DNA from: Nonomuraea corallina
GTDB lineage: Bacteria; Actinomycetota; Actinomycetes; Streptosporangiales; Streptosporangiaceae
Assembly: GCF_027620315.1 (NCBI RefSeq)
Contig: NZ_JAPNNL010000008.1
Location: 1 to 64,000, forward strand
Length of the DNA stretch: 64,000 bases
Direction of reading: 5' to 3'
The position numbers and the translations under genes were made by a program. Within the stretch, counting starts at the first letter, position 1. Each line of letters opens with the position of its first letter. Shown one piece after another: positions 1-9,904 of the stretch. Below the pieces are notes generated by a model. It saw nothing but the letters and a program-made list of their open reading frames with translations, had not been told where the DNA came from and did not search any database.

Positions 1-647
1 CTGGCGAGCCAGCCCCGGACCGCCTCCTCGGCGGAGGAGTAGCCGACGCCGATGTTCTCGGCGGTGCCGTTGCGGTATCCGGCCCGTTCCATCCGGTCCC
101 AGGGCGAGGAGCCGTCCGGCGACTCGTGGGTGAACTGCCCGGACCGGGCCATCTCCATGGAGTGCGTACGGGCCGCCCTGGTGAGTCTGGGATCGGACGT
201 GAGCGGGCGGCAGCCCTTCCTGGCCCTGGCGGCGTTGGTGAGGCGGACGACGTCGGCGGCCATGCCGGGCATGCTCCTGATCGACTGGTCGTCGCCCAGC
301 ACCCGGACCGGGTCGTCGTCGGTGAAGCCGGGGATCTCTCCGGTGGGGCTCTTCGTCGGCCGGACGTCGGTCTCGGCCTGGGCGCGCGGCATCGTGGTGG
401 TCGCCTGCCGGGGGACCCGCTCGGCCTGGGGCTGCGCCTTCGGCGGGGTGGGGCGCGGGGTGGCCTGGGCGGTGGTGGGCGGCGTGGTCTCGTTCAGGAA
501 GATGTGGTCGTCGGGAATCGAGTCGCCGGACATGCGGCCGAGCAGGACACCCGTGAACAGAGCCGCCGCGAGCAGGCCCACGGCACCCAGGTTCGTCCGG
601 CGCCGGACGGTCCGCTGGGTGTGCCGGGTGTGAGAACTCTGCCACAT
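1..647 (-). CDS. Secreted CAP-domain (SCP/PR1-like) protein, C-terminus cut by window edge
   Basis: Reading leftward from an ATG at 647 gives about 215 residues before the window ends. Residues about 20-36 (GAVGLLAAALFTGVLLG) form one hydrophobic segment, so the protein is a signal-anchored or exported protein. A Pro/Thr-rich linker runs to about residue 120. The last 90 residues are a CAP domain, recognised by THSMEMARSGQFTHESPDG followed by AENIGVGYSSAEEAVRGWL, which carry the family's His, Glu and AEN signatures. Bacterial CAP proteins (YkwD type) are extracytoplasmic and of uncertain activity. It is divergent from rplM. The open frames on the opposite strand here are shadows. Confidence 0.82.
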   Translation of the reverse strand, partial: MWQSSHTRHTQRTVRRRTNLGAVGLLAAALFTGVLLGRMSGDSIPDDHIFLNETTPPTTAQATPRPTPPKAQPQAERVPRQATTTMPRAQAETDVRPTKSPTGEIPGFTDDDPVRVLGDDQSIRSMPGMAADVVRLTNAARARKGCRPLTSDPRLTRAARTHSMEMARSGQFTHESPDGSSPWDRMERAGYRNGTAENIGVGYSSAEEAVRGWLA

Positions 648-968
648 ACCGCCACCAACGATAGGGATGTCGGGTCCTGGGAAAGAAGGGATTGCAGGAA
701 CCGAAATCGATTCGTTCTGTGGTCAGGTAGAATCGCCACTGGTTACCGGTCTTTTGACTGCCCTCCTGAGGGCGGGTAACCTCTCGTTCGTTGTGTGCAT
801 AGGTCCGCGTGACCGATGCGCGGCGCGTCCGGCGTCATCTCCCATCATCATGGCCATCGGGCCGGGAGACGGAAGGTCCGGGCCGTCGTGTGCCCGCACC
901 GACCGACCCCAAGCGCCGCTGTTTCCCGGCGGCGCGCCGAAGACGCGAGCATAAAGAAGGCTACGACC
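648..968 (+). promoter_or_regulatory. rplM upstream region with nested stem-loop leader
   Basis: This 321-bp divergent gap has no gene. It contains a nested hairpin: GGTTACC at 741-747 pairs exactly with GGTAACC at 775-781, enclosing an inner 5-bp stem at 760-764/769-773 with a CCTG loop. A TAGAAT at 728-733 could be a -10 element, but no convincing -35 is visible. The position, about 190 nt before the L13 start, fits a ribosomal-protein leader that could bind L13 or act as an attenuator. That function is inferred, not shown. Confidence 0.45.
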
Positions 969-1412
969 GTGCGCACGTACTCACCGAAGCCCGCCGACGT
1001 CCAGCGTCAGTGGTACGTCATCGACGCGACCGATGTCGTCCTGGGCAGGCTGGCCAGCCACGTCGCGACCCTGCTCCGCGGCAAGCACAAGCCGATCTTC
1101 GCCAACCACGTCGACACCGGTGACTTCGTCATCGTCATCAACGCTGACAAGATCGCGCTCAGTGGCAACAAGCTCGAGCAGAAGAAGGCGTACCGCCACT
1201 CGGGTTACCCCGGCGGTCTGCGTTCCGTCACCTACGGCGAGCTCATGGAGAAGCGGCCCGACAAGGCCGTCGAGAAGGCCGTCAAGGGCATGCTGCCGAA
1301 GAACTCCCTCGGCCGGAAGATGATCAAGAAGCTGAAGGTCTACGCGGGTCCCGAGCACCCGCACCAGGCCCAGCAGCCCGTGCCGTTCGAGATCACCCAG
1401 ATCGCCCAGTAG
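969..1412 (+). CDS. rplM: 50S ribosomal protein L13
   Basis: 147 residues. L13 is an early-assembling large-subunit protein. The start is the GTG at 969 (protein begins [17 protein letters not shown]), preceded by AAAGAAGG at 953-960. A longer open frame upstream is not supported by family length. Family signatures include [28 protein letters not shown] and a C-terminal [11 protein letters not shown]. It is followed by rpsI, the standard L13-S9 operon, with a 131-bp spacer full of hairpins. The order rplM-rpsI-glmM is conserved in actinobacteria. Confidence 0.97.
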   Translation: MRTYSPKPADVQRQWYVIDATDVVLGRLASHVATLLRGKHKPIFANHVDTGDFVIVINADKIALSGNKLEQKKAYRHSGYPGGLRSVTYGELMEKRPDKAVEKAVKGMLPKNSLGRKMIKKLKVYAGPEHPHQAQQPVPFEITQIAQ

Positions 1413-1543
1413 AAGACCCCCTGCGGGGGGCGCCCCCCGCATGCCCCCCGGAAACGCGGGGGGAGTGGACCTAGTTTGATGTCGTGGGGGAGACCCCACG
1501 CCTTGTCCCTGGCGGGGCAAGCGAAAGATTTCAGAGGAGAACC
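1413..1543 (+). promoter_or_regulatory. rplM-rpsI intercistronic region with an array of hairpins
   Basis: Four successive strong dyads occupy this spacer. One is a perfect 18-nt GC palindrome at 1423-1440. A 7-bp stem lies at 1444-1450/1457-1463. A 7-bp stem at 1483-1489/1494-1500 is closed by a GAGA (GNRA) tetraloop. An 8-bp stem lies at 1502-1509/1514-1521. No T-run follows, so simple termination is unlikely. RNA stability, processing or attenuation between L13 and S9 is more plausible. The rpsI ribosome-binding site (GGAGA, 1536-1540) lies just downstream. Confidence 0.5.
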
Positions 1544-2065
1544 GTGGCTGAGCCCACCGGTGTCGAGACGGTCGTCGAGGCCGAGCAGGAGGACTTCTCC
1601 AGCGAGGAGTTCCCGTCCGAGTACACCACCGAATCCGCCGCCAGCGCTGACGCCCCCGTGCGCAAGCCCGTGACCACGGGCAACTCGTACGGCACCGGCC
1701 GCCGGAAGGAGGCGATCGCCCGCGTGCGCATCGTCCCCGGCACCGGCAAGTGGACGATCAACGGTCGTTCGCTCGACGCCTACTTCCCGAACAAGGTGCA
1801 CCAGCAGATCGTCAACGAGCCCTTCGTGGTGCTCGGCGCCGAGGAGGCGTTCGACGTCATCGCGCGCATCGACGGCGGCGGCGTGACCGGCCAGGCCGGT
1901 GCGCTGCGCATGGGCCTGTCCCGCGCGCTGGCGATCCTGGACGTCGAGGTCAACCGCCCGCCGCTGAAGAAGGCCGGCTTCCTCACCCGTGACGCCCGCG
2001 CCACGGAGCGGAAGAAGTACGGCCTCAAGAAGGCCCGCAAGGCTCCGCAGTACAGCAAGCGCTAA
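1544..2065 (+). CDS. rpsI: 30S ribosomal protein S9
   Basis: 173 residues. S9 is a small-subunit head protein whose C-terminal tail reaches the P-site tRNA. The start is the GTG at 1544 with GGAGA 4 bases upstream. The first ~45 residues are the acidic extension usual in actinobacterial S9. The conserved core begins at [13 protein letters not shown] and includes [19 protein letters not shown]. The protein ends in the diagnostic basic tail [11 protein letters not shown]. Its stop is separated from the glmM TTG start by one base. Confidence 0.97.
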   Translation: MAEPTGVETVVEAEQEDFSSEEFPSEYTTESAASADAPVRKPVTTGNSYGTGRRKEAIARVRIVPGTGKWTINGRSLDAYFPNKVHQQIVNEPFVVLGAEEAFDVIARIDGGGVTGQAGALRMGLSRALAILDVEVNRPPLKKAGFLTRDARATERKKYGLKKARKAPQYSKR

Positions 2066-2066
2066 G

Positions 2067-3419
2067 TTGGCGCGGCTGTTCGGCACCGACGGGGTGCGTG
2101 GGGTCGCCGGACGCGACCTCACGGCCGAGCTCGCCATGGACCTCTCGGTCGCGGCGGCTCACGTCCTCGGCGATGCAGGCGTGTTCGCCACCGGCTCCAG
2201 CCTCAGGCGGCCGGTGGCGGTCGTAGGCCGGGACCCGCGTGCCTCGGGGGAGTTCCTCGAGGCCGCCGTGGTCGCCGGCCTCGCGTCGTCCGGAGTGGAC
2301 GTGCTGCGCCTCGGCGTGCTGCCCACCCCGGCCGTCGCCCACCTCACGGCCGCGCTCGGCGCCGACCTCGGCGTCATGCTGTCGGCCTCCCACAACCCGG
2401 CGCCCGACAACGGGATCAAGTTCCTGGCCCGGGGCGGCTTCAAGCTGTCCGACGCGGTCGAGGACGAGATCGAGCGGCGGCTCGGCGAGGAGTGGAGCTT
2501 CCCCGTCGGCTCGTCCGTCGGGCGTGTGCGTGACGCGTACGGCGAGGCCGACCGTTACATCACCCACGTGCTCGACACCGTCAAGGGCAGGCTCGACGGG
2601 CTCGACGTCGTGGTCGACTGCGCCCACGGCGCCGCCCACATGGTGGCCCCGGAGGCGCTGCTGCGCGCCGGCGCGCAGGTCGAGGCCATCGGCGCCAGGC
2701 CCGACGGCCTCAACATCAACGACGGCTACGGCTCCACCCACCTCGACAGGCTGCGGCAGATCGTCGTCTCGCGCGGCGCCGATCTCGGCATCGCGTACGA
2801 CGGCGACGCCGACCGCTGCCTGGCCGTCGACCACACCGGGGCGATCGTCGACGGCGACCAGATCATGGCCATCCTCGCCATGGACATGCACGAGCAGGGC
2901 TCGCTGGCCAAGGACACCGTGGTCGCCACCGTCATGTCCAACCTGGGCTTCAAGCTGGCCATGCGCGAAGCGGGCCTCACCGTGATCGAGACGGCGGTGG
3001 GCGACAGGTACGTGCTGGAGCGGATGAAGGCCGAAGGCTACAACCTGGGCGGCGAGCAGTCAGGGCATGTGATCATGCTCGACCACGCCACCACGGGGGA
3101 CGGCCTGCTCACCTCGCTCCACCTGCTGGCGGTGGTGGCCCGATCCGGCCGGTCGCTGCGCGAGCTGGCTTCGGTGATGACGGCGCTGCCGCAGATCCTG
3201 ATCAACGTCAAGGGCGTCGACCGGGGCAAGGCCGCCGCGCCGGAGCTCAAGGCCGCGGTGACCGAGGCGGAGTCCGAACTGGGAGAGACGGGCCGCGTGC
3301 TGATCCGGCCCAGCGGGACCGAGCCGATGATCCGCGTCATGGTGGAGGCCTCCTCCGAGGAGCAGGCCACCAAGGTCGCCGAACGCCTCGCGGACGTGGT
3401 CCGCACCGTCTGCGCCTGA
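2067..3419 (+). CDS. glmM: Phosphoglucosamine mutase
   Basis: 450 residues, the usual GlmM length. It converts glucosamine-6-phosphate to glucosamine-1-phosphate for UDP-GlcNAc and cell-wall synthesis. The start is a TTG at 2067, one base after the rpsI stop, giving [15 protein letters not shown]. The phosphoserine loop is MLSASHNP with the catalytic Ser near residue 108. The metal loop is DGDADRC, the sugar loop GGEQSGH and the phosphate-binding loop RPSGTEP. It is probably translated by coupling to rpsI. The glmS gene that often lies downstream in this chromosomal block is not in this window. Confidence 0.96.
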   Translation: MARLFGTDGVRGVAGRDLTAELAMDLSVAAAHVLGDAGVFATGSSLRRPVAVVGRDPRASGEFLEAAVVAGLASSGVDVLRLGVLPTPAVAHLTAALGADLGVMLSASHNPAPDNGIKFLARGGFKLSDAVEDEIERRLGEEWSFPVGSSVGRVRDAYGEADRYITHVLDTVKGRLDGLDVVVDCAHGAAHMVAPEALLRAGAQVEAIGARPDGLNINDGYGSTHLDRLRQIVVSRGADLGIAYDGDADRCLAVDHTGAIVDGDQIMAILAMDMHEQGSLAKDTVVATVMSNLGFKLAMREAGLTVIETAVGDRYVLERMKAEGYNLGGEQSGHVIMLDHATTGDGLLTSLHLLAVVARSGRSLRELASVMTALPQILINVKGVDRGKAAAPELKAAVTEAESELGETGRVLIRPSGTEPMIRVMVEASSEEQATKVAERLADVVRTVCA

Positions 3420-3429
3420 CTGAGCCTTC

Positions 3430-3450
3430 GGGTACGGGATCGCCGTACCC
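3430..3450 (+). terminator. Hairpin terminator after glmM
   Basis: A perfect 8-bp stem GGGTACGG (3430-3437) / CCGTACCC (3443-3450) with a 5-base loop lies 10 bases after the glmM stop. No strong T-tract follows, as is common in actinobacteria. It also separates glmM from the convergent PIN/ATPase pair. Confidence 0.6.
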
Positions 3451-3455
3451 GGAGG

Positions 3456-3925
3456 TCAGGCGTGAGACCTGAGCTGGTCGTCGAGAGTCCAGATGCCTGC
3501 CTCGACCCCGCTCACCCGTCTCTGGTAGAGCTCACGTTCGGCGAGGATGCACAGATCTCCCAAGCCGAGCTTGCTCATGACGTGGTCGGTCAGCGGAACG
3601 CCGGTTCCTGCCCCGGCGATGAGCGCTCGCAGGAACTCCGGCCCCCACTCCACAGAATGAAGCACCCACGGTGCCTTGCCCTCGATGACCAACTGCAGGA
3701 GCTGGGAGAGCTTGTCGGCGTACTGGCGGCGCAGCCGGCCGTCGGCCAGTTGGGCGATGTGATTGCCGTCTCGATCACCGCTGTCACGGGGAGGATGAGC
3801 CGGCAGTGGGCGCGCTTGTCGGCAAGCTGGGTGGCGACCATCTCACGGTCCTGGTTCTTGCCCGGAATGTTGAGAAGGTTGCACAGGACTGAGGTGTCGA
3901 CGAATTCGACCCGGCGGCTTTTCAC
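3456..3925 (-). pseudogene. PIN-domain nuclease-like gene broken by a 1-base deletion
   Basis: The first part, from ATG at 3925, reads VEFVDTSVLCNLLNIPG and VTAVIET. These are typical PIN N-terminal elements with the first Asp and the Glu. Frame is lost near 3765-3768, where the coding strand reads GAGACGGCAAT. Adding one G restores ETGNHIAQLADGRLRRQYA and then LGLGDLCILAERE, carrying the third acidic position. The whole span plus one base is 471 nt, i.e. 156 codons, a normal PIN size. The ATG overlaps the upstream ATPase stop (ATGA), so the two are one transcription unit. It may be a true pseudogene or a homopolymer sequencing error. Confidence 0.75.
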
Positions 3926-5271
3926 CCGAGCCCCATCAGGCGATCGAACTCGGTGTGGTCGTTCTCGGGCGGGCCCTGTTCCAGCAGCCCTGAGGTGATG
4001 ATGGCGCCCAGGTCGCCTTGTGCCATCAGGCTCGGGTAGCCGGGAAGATCCGGAAGCTTGGTGAGATGGGAAAGCCCCGTCGCCCGATCGCGGGTGGTCA
4101 CCACGACGCTCCGGTGGTCTTCTTGTGAAAGAGCCGACAGCAGGGCCGGGCTGTGGGTGGTGAACACGATTTGGGCGGTGCGCTCTTCGGTTGCGCTCTT
4201 CACCAGCCTGAGGAGTTGCGAGGCCTGGGAGGGATGTAGGCCGTTCTCCAACTCCTCGATGACGAGCAAGGGCGTCGCGCCGCCGTCGGCAGGGTCTCGC
4301 CGGCTGAGATCCAGGTCCATGCCCTGGCGGAGAAGTGCCGTGGCGATGGCTATGAAGCGCAGGAGGCCGTCGCTCATCTCGCGGGCAGGGGTCGTGGCGC
4401 CATCCTCTCGGAGCGCGAGCATCAGGTCGTCGAGTTCGGAGCGGATCAGTTCGATGCCGGAGATGTCGTGGTCGACGAGAGCCTGAGCGTGCCGCAGAAG
4501 GCGTTCATAAGCCGTCGGGTCCACTTGCTTGAGGTGCTCGACGACCGCGGAGATGTTCTCCGCGGTCCTACGCAGGCGGATGTCCCTGCTGGGGACATAC
4601 TGGCGCATCAGATGGGGCACCGGATCCAGATGGAAGACACCGCGCAGTGTGTGAAGAACATCCTGAGCCGCAGTCGCCACATGGCGCTCAGTCTCGGTGG
4701 TGAGCTCCAGCCTGAGGGGGAGTTGAGCCGTCAGCAGGCGGGACGAGCGGAAGGCGGCTTTCGGGTCGCGTCCGCGCCGCCCGTTGTACCAGGTGGCCTC
4801 GATGCTTCCACTGCTACCGGACGATCTCTCGGCGTGCAGAAGCGTATGGAGGGCGCGCCCTGACGGGTCACGTGTGTTGCGGAGCTTGCCGGAGAAAGCG
4901 CGGAGCGACTCACTGATGATCTGTGGCTCGGGTCGGACCCGGATCTCGACATCGAACTCGATAAGGAAATAGGCATTTCCCACCCGCTCAGGATTCAGCA
5001 CCTGGCAGCCCAGCTGGAAGATGTCCGCGCCATGGGGTGGGCAGCCCGCGATGCCACCCCGCAAGGGGCCTTCGTCCACCCGTCTGCTGTCGAGAGAATC
5101 GACGATGTCGCCGCCCTCGGCCAGTCGAGAAAGCACCTCCAGCCCGTCGAGAGCGTTGGACTTCCCGCTGCTGTTGCGGCCGATGAGCAGAGTCATGTCA
5201 CCCAACGGCAGAAGAGCGTCGCGGAAGGTCTTGAAGCTCGTCAGGCGTAGCTGGAGCAGGCGCGCGGACAT
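3922..5271 (-). CDS. AAA15/AAA_21-type SMC-like ATPase, partner of a PIN protein
   Basis: 449 residues. Walker A is LIGRNSSGKSN near residue 30. The ABC-like signature is REMSDGLLRFIAIATAL, Walker B is LLVIEELENGLHP and the switch His is in TTHSPALL. The split ATPase with a long middle region is the architecture of AAA15/OLD-like ATPases. There is no C-terminal TOPRIM domain. Such ATPases often drive two-gene anti-phage or toxin modules with a nuclease partner. Here the partner is the overlapping PIN gene. A role in defence is inference from architecture and pairing only. Confidence 0.85.
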   Translation of the reverse strand: MSARLLQLRLTSFKTFRDALLPLGDMTLLIGRNSSGKSNALDGLEVLSRLAEGGDIVDSLDSRRVDEGPLRGGIAGCPPHGADIFQLGCQVLNPERVGNAYFLIEFDVEIRVRPEPQIISESLRAFSGKLRNTRDPSGRALHTLLHAERSSGSSGSIEATWYNGRRGRDPKAAFRSSRLLTAQLPLRLELTTETERHVATAAQDVLHTLRGVFHLDPVPHLMRQYVPSRDIRLRRTAENISAVVEHLKQVDPTAYERLLRHAQALVDHDISGIELIRSELDDLMLALREDGATTPAREMSDGLLRFIAIATALLRQGMDLDLSRRDPADGGATPLLVIEELENGLHPSQASQLLRLVKSATEERTAQIVFTTHSPALLSALSQEDHRSVVVTTRDRATGLSHLTKLPDLPGYPSLMAQGDLGAIITSGLLEQGPPENDHTEFDRLMGLG

Positions 5272-5310
5272 GGCACAACGTTACACGTGGGCCGATCGTT
5301 CACCCGGCGA

Positions 5311-6027
5311 TCATTCGTCGCCCGTCAGGGAGTAGGAGCGCAGGCGTCGGCCGGTGAGGAAGACGGCGGCGAGGGTGACGATGATCAGGGCCGGGACGGC
5401 GAAGCCCAGGCTGACCTCCGCCTCGAAGAACGGGGAGGTGGTGATCTGGTCGGCGACCGTCTGGCCCCACTGCTGGATGGAGAAGCGCCTCGCCCCTGGC
5501 ACCAGGCTGCCGACCAGTGCCTCCCAGACGAGGGCGTAGATGATGCCGATCGTGACGGCGTGGCGGGTGACGACGCCGAGCAGCAGGAAGACGGCCGCGT
5601 AGGCGATGCCCGCGACGAGCGTGCCGACGGCGAAGCCGGAGGCGATGCCGTCTTCGGAGCCGACGAGGATCCAGGCGGCCAGGTAGGTCGGGACGGCCGC
5701 GAAGACCGCCACCAGCGAGGCGGCCACCACGAACTTCGTCCGCGCGATGACCGGCCGGGAGATCGGCTTGGACATCAGGTGGATGATGGTGCCGTCGTCG
5801 ATCTCGGGCGCGATCACGCCGGTGCCGGCGATGAGGCCGAGCAGCGGCAGGAGGGTGCTGAGGGCGAAGCCGCGCATCAGGTCCACGGTCGTGCGCTGGT
5901 CCTCGCCGCCGAAGAAGCTGAACATGAGGGCCAGGGCGATCAGCGCGAGGGGGAGCAGGAGCAGCAGGACGACCCTGCGCCGGCCCAGCAGCGCCCGGTA
6001 GGTGATGCCTGCCACGACGGTGTTCAT
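5311..6027 (-). CDS. ABC-2 type transporter permease
   Basis: 238 residues with about six hydrophobic segments, for example VVLLLLLPLALIALALMFSFF near residues 20-40. The intracellular DDGTIIHLMSKPISRP motif is typical of ABC-2 permeases that pair with NatA/CcmA-like ATPases. It starts 1 base after the stop of the adjacent ATPase gene and is the last gene of a four-gene minus-strand operon, ATPase-permease-ATPase-permease. The substrate cannot be read from the sequence. Confidence 0.88.
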   Translation of the reverse strand: MNTVVAGITYRALLGRRRVVLLLLLPLALIALALMFSFFGGEDQRTTVDLMRGFALSTLLPLLGLIAGTGVIAPEIDDGTIIHLMSKPISRPVIARTKFVVAASLVAVFAAVPTYLAAWILVGSEDGIASGFAVGTLVAGIAYAAVFLLLGVVTRHAVTIGIIYALVWEALVGSLVPGARRFSIQQWGQTVADQITTSPFFEAEVSLGFAVPALIIVTLAAVFLTGRRLRSYSLTGDE

Positions 6028-6028
6028 G

Positions 6029-6939
<911 letters not shown>

Positions 6940-6943
<4 letters not shown>

Positions 6944-7797
6944 TGTGCGGCCGCCTTCCGGTAGCGCGCGGCCAGGACCGCCACCGCGGCGGCGATGAGC
7001 GCCAGCACGATGAGGGCGGGCACCGGGCCGCCGGGGTAGGAGCCTTCTGGGATGTGCTGGGTGGTGCCGAACAACCCTGCCTGCACGGCGTCGACCAGCC
7101 AGAAGGGGTTGATCAGCCAGGCCCAGGCGGCGGCCGCGTCGTGGCCGGTGGAGTAGAGGGCGGCGAAGATCATCGGCGCCGCGCCGGTGGACAGCAGGTA
7201 GACGGTGATCACCGAGGCGACGCCGAGCCCGCGCCGGGGTGTCAGCGCGGCCAGGGCCAGCCCGATGGTGGACAACAGGACGGACAGCACCGCGGCCATG
7301 GCGACGGCGCCGAGATACTCGCCCGTGGGCGGCGGGCCGGGCAGGTCGACGAGCAGGTCGCCGATGAACATCACCGTCAGCGGCACCGCCACCAGCAGGA
7401 ACATCGCCACGGTCATGGCCGCGACCTTGGCTCCGACGTACTCGGCGATCGTGACCGGGCGGGAGAGGTAGAGCGGGAGCACGCGGTGGCGCAGGTCGGG
7501 GGCGACCACGGTGGGCGACTGGGAGGCCAGGAAGATGGCGATCACGGCCTGCATGACGACGGCGTAGCCGCTGTAGTCGCCGAGCCGCTGCTGGACCAGG
7601 GCCATCATGGCGATGGACACCACGACGGGGAACATCATGACGGCCGCCAGCGAGAACGGCATGATCTTGGATCGGGCGGGCCTGCCCAGCCCGAAGACGC
7701 CGCGCAGGCTGTGGACGCCCAGCGCGAGCGTGGTGTGGGCGCGGCCGAGGCGGGGGCCGTCGTAGTGGCGGTAGCCGATGTCGTAGATCTCAGACAC
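6940..7797 (-). CDS. ABC-2 type transporter permease
   Basis: 285 residues. A soluble N-terminus (IYDIGYRHYDGPRLGRA) is followed by about six membrane segments, then a short basic C-terminus. The N-terminal YDIGYRHYDGPR motif is a recognisable feature of this actinobacterial permease family. The gene starts at a GTG inside the end of the upstream ATPase gene and overlaps the next ATPase gene by 4 bases. This tight coupling makes it a subunit of the same exporter system. Confidence 0.88.
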
Positions 7798-8698
7798 GGG
7801 CGGCCTCCTCCCTGAAGACGTCCTCGATGCGCTGGCGGCCCTGCTCCAGGCGGATCAGGCACAGGTCGAGGTCGGCGGCGGCGTCACGGACGGCGTCGTA
7901 GGTCTCGGGGCCGCGCACCTCGACCAGGAGCGTGCGGCCGAGCGGGCTGACGGTCTGGCCGAGCTCGGCCAGCCGCCCGGCCAGCGCGTCGGCGCCCTCC
8001 TCGACCTCGACCGTGATGGACTCGGTCGCCTGGGTGAACTCGGTGAGCGCGGACGAGCGCAGCAGGCGGCCGGCGTCGATGACGATGACGTGGTCGCAGA
8101 CCCGCTCCAGCTCGCCGAGCAGGTGGGAGGTGACGAGCACGCTGATGCCGAACTCGGTGCCGATGCGCCTGATCAGGGTCAGCATCTCGTCGCGGCCACG
8201 CGGGTCGAGCCCGTTGGTCGGCTCGTCGAGGAAGATGAGCTTGGGGTCGTGGACGAGCGCCTGGGCCAGCTTGACCCGCTGCTTCATGCCGGTGGAGTAG
8301 CCGCCGATCGGGCGGTAGCGCTCCTCTGCGAGGCCGACGTGGCGCAGCACGTCGGCGGCGCGCTCACGGGCGGCGGTGCGGGGCAGCCCGGACATCCGCG
8401 CCAGGTGGACGACCAGCTCGGTGGCGGACACGTCGGGCGGCAGGCATTCGTGCTCCGGCATGTAGCCGACGAGCCTGCGGATCTCGGCGCCCTGGGTGAA
8501 CGCGTCGAGACCGAGCACGGTGGCGCGGCCCTCGGAGACGGGCAGCAGGCCGAGCAGGATCTTGATGAGCGTCGACTTGCCCGCGCCGTTCGCCCCGACG
8601 AGGCCGGTGACGCCGGGACCGGCGGTGACCGTGAGCCGGTCGAGCGCCGTGACGGTGGGGAAGCGTTTGGTCAGCCCCTCGATGGCGAGGATGTGCAT
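7790..8698 (-). CDS. ABC transporter ATP-binding protein
   Basis: 302 residues from the ATG at 8698 (MHILAIEGLTKRFPTV). An open frame continues 26 codons upstream but lacks family support. Walker A is LVGANGAGKSTLIKILLG, the signature is GYSTGMKQRVKLAQALVHDP and Walker B is LIFLDEPTNGLDPRG. It is the first gene of the four-gene exporter operon. The two ATPases differ enough to be separate subunits, so the operon encodes either a heteromeric exporter or two related ones. Confidence 0.91.
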   Translation of the reverse strand: MHILAIEGLTKRFPTVTALDRLTVTAGPGVTGLVGANGAGKSTLIKILLGLLPVSEGRATVLGLDAFTQGAEIRRLVGYMPEHECLPPDVSATELVVHLARMSGLPRTAARERAADVLRHVGLAEERYRPIGGYSTGMKQRVKLAQALVHDPKLIFLDEPTNGLDPRGRDEMLTLIRRIGTEFGISVLVTSHLLGELERVCDHVIVIDAGRLLRSSALTEFTQATESITVEVEEGADALAGRLAELGQTVSPLGRTLLVEVRGPETYDAVRDAAADLDLCLIRLEQGRQRIEDVFREEAARV

Positions 8699-8806
8699 GC
8701 CCCGGACCCTACCGGCCGGGGTCGTTCGGAATCGTCGTCCCAGGGGATGAATAGGTGTCATCCCTGAGTCCGGCATCCGGGTCCCGGCCGGGGTCGTCTC
8801 AGGGGC

Positions 8807-9724
8807 TTACGTCCGGCGCAGGACCACCCTGCGGACGGAGTGGTCGCGGCCCTTGTGCATGACCAGGTCGGCGCGGCCGCGGGTGGGGGCGATGTTCTCC
8901 AGCAGGTTGCGCTCGTTGATGTCGCGCCAGACGTTGACGGCGAAGTCCGTCGCCTGGTCGTACGGCATGTCGGCGATGAACTTGAAGTACGACTTGGGGT
9001 CTTCGAAGGCGGTGCGGCGGAGTTTGTGGAAGCGGTCCACGTACCAGGTGCGGACGTTCTCGACCTTGGCGTCGACGTAGATGGAGAAGTCGAAGTAGTC
9101 GTTGACGGCGAGGGAGGTGGGCGGGGCGGGCTGGAGGACGTTGAGCCCTTCCATGATGAGGATGTCTGGATTTTTCACGACCTGGTAGGCGTCCGGGACG
9201 ATGTCGTACTCCAGATGGCTGTAGACCGGCGCCCGCACCTCGGCCGCCCCCGCCTTCACCTCCGCCACGAACCGCACCAGCGCCCGGCGGTCATAGCTCT
9301 CCGGGAAGCCCTTGCGGTGCATGATGCCCTTGGATTCGAGCACCGCGTTGGGATAGAGGAAGCTGTCAGTCGTGACCAGCTCGACGTGCGGGTGCTCGGG
9401 CCACCTGGCCAGCAGCGTGTGGAGCAGCCGCGCGGTCGTCGACTTGCCGACCGCGACGCTGCCGGCGATGCCCAGGATGTACGGCACGCGCCGCTCGGGA
9501 TGCCCGAGGAAGGCGCTCAGCACGCTGCTGCGCTGTTTCGACCCGGTGAAGTGCAGGTTGAGCAGCCGGGTCAGCGGGAGATAGATGTCCGTGACTTCGG
9601 TGAGGTCGATGGGGTCGTCGACGCCGCGCAGCTCTTCGAGCTCGTCCGCGGTGAGAGTCAAGGGCGTGTTCTTGCGAAGATCGCTCCACTGCTCCCTGCT
9701 CAGTTCCACGTAGCCGTTGTTCAC
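8807..9724 (-). CDS. coaA: Type I pantothenate kinase
   Basis: 305 residues. It phosphorylates pantothenate, the first committed step of coenzyme A synthesis. The P-loop is [19 protein letters not shown]. Other family motifs are [34 protein letters not shown] and IMEGLNVLQ. The start taken is the GTG at 9724 ([13 protein letters not shown]), matching family length. A TACGCT-like -10 lies about 7 bases upstream and no Shine-Dalgarno is visible, so a leaderless transcript is likely. The 424-residue open frame reaching back to 10081 is an artefact of high GC. Confidence 0.95.
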   Translation of the reverse strand: MNNGYVELSREQWSDLRKNTPLTLTADELEELRGVDDPIDLTEVTDIYLPLTRLLNLHFTGSKQRSSVLSAFLGHPERRVPYILGIAGSVAVGKSTTARLLHTLLARWPEHPHVELVTTDSFLYPNAVLESKGIMHRKGFPESYDRRALVRFVAEVKAGAAEVRAPVYSHLEYDIVPDAYQVVKNPDILIMEGLNVLQPAPPTSLAVNDYFDFSIYVDAKVENVRTWYVDRFHKLRRTAFEDPKSYFKFIADMPYDQATDFAVNVWRDINERNLLENIAPTRGRADLVMHKGRDHSVRRVVLRRT

Positions 9725-9904
9725 TCTGGCAGCGTAACGACGCGGCCCGGGTCGGTTCACGGCCGGGGTATCCACAGCCTGTGGACGAATCGGGGGATTA
9801 CCGATAATCAGTTCGGGGAAGGATGGCGAATTCGCCGGAATGACGGGGATGTCCAGGTCTACTGTTCGAGATGTCCCCCGCTGGAGAGGCCCTCTGGAGG
9901 TCCT

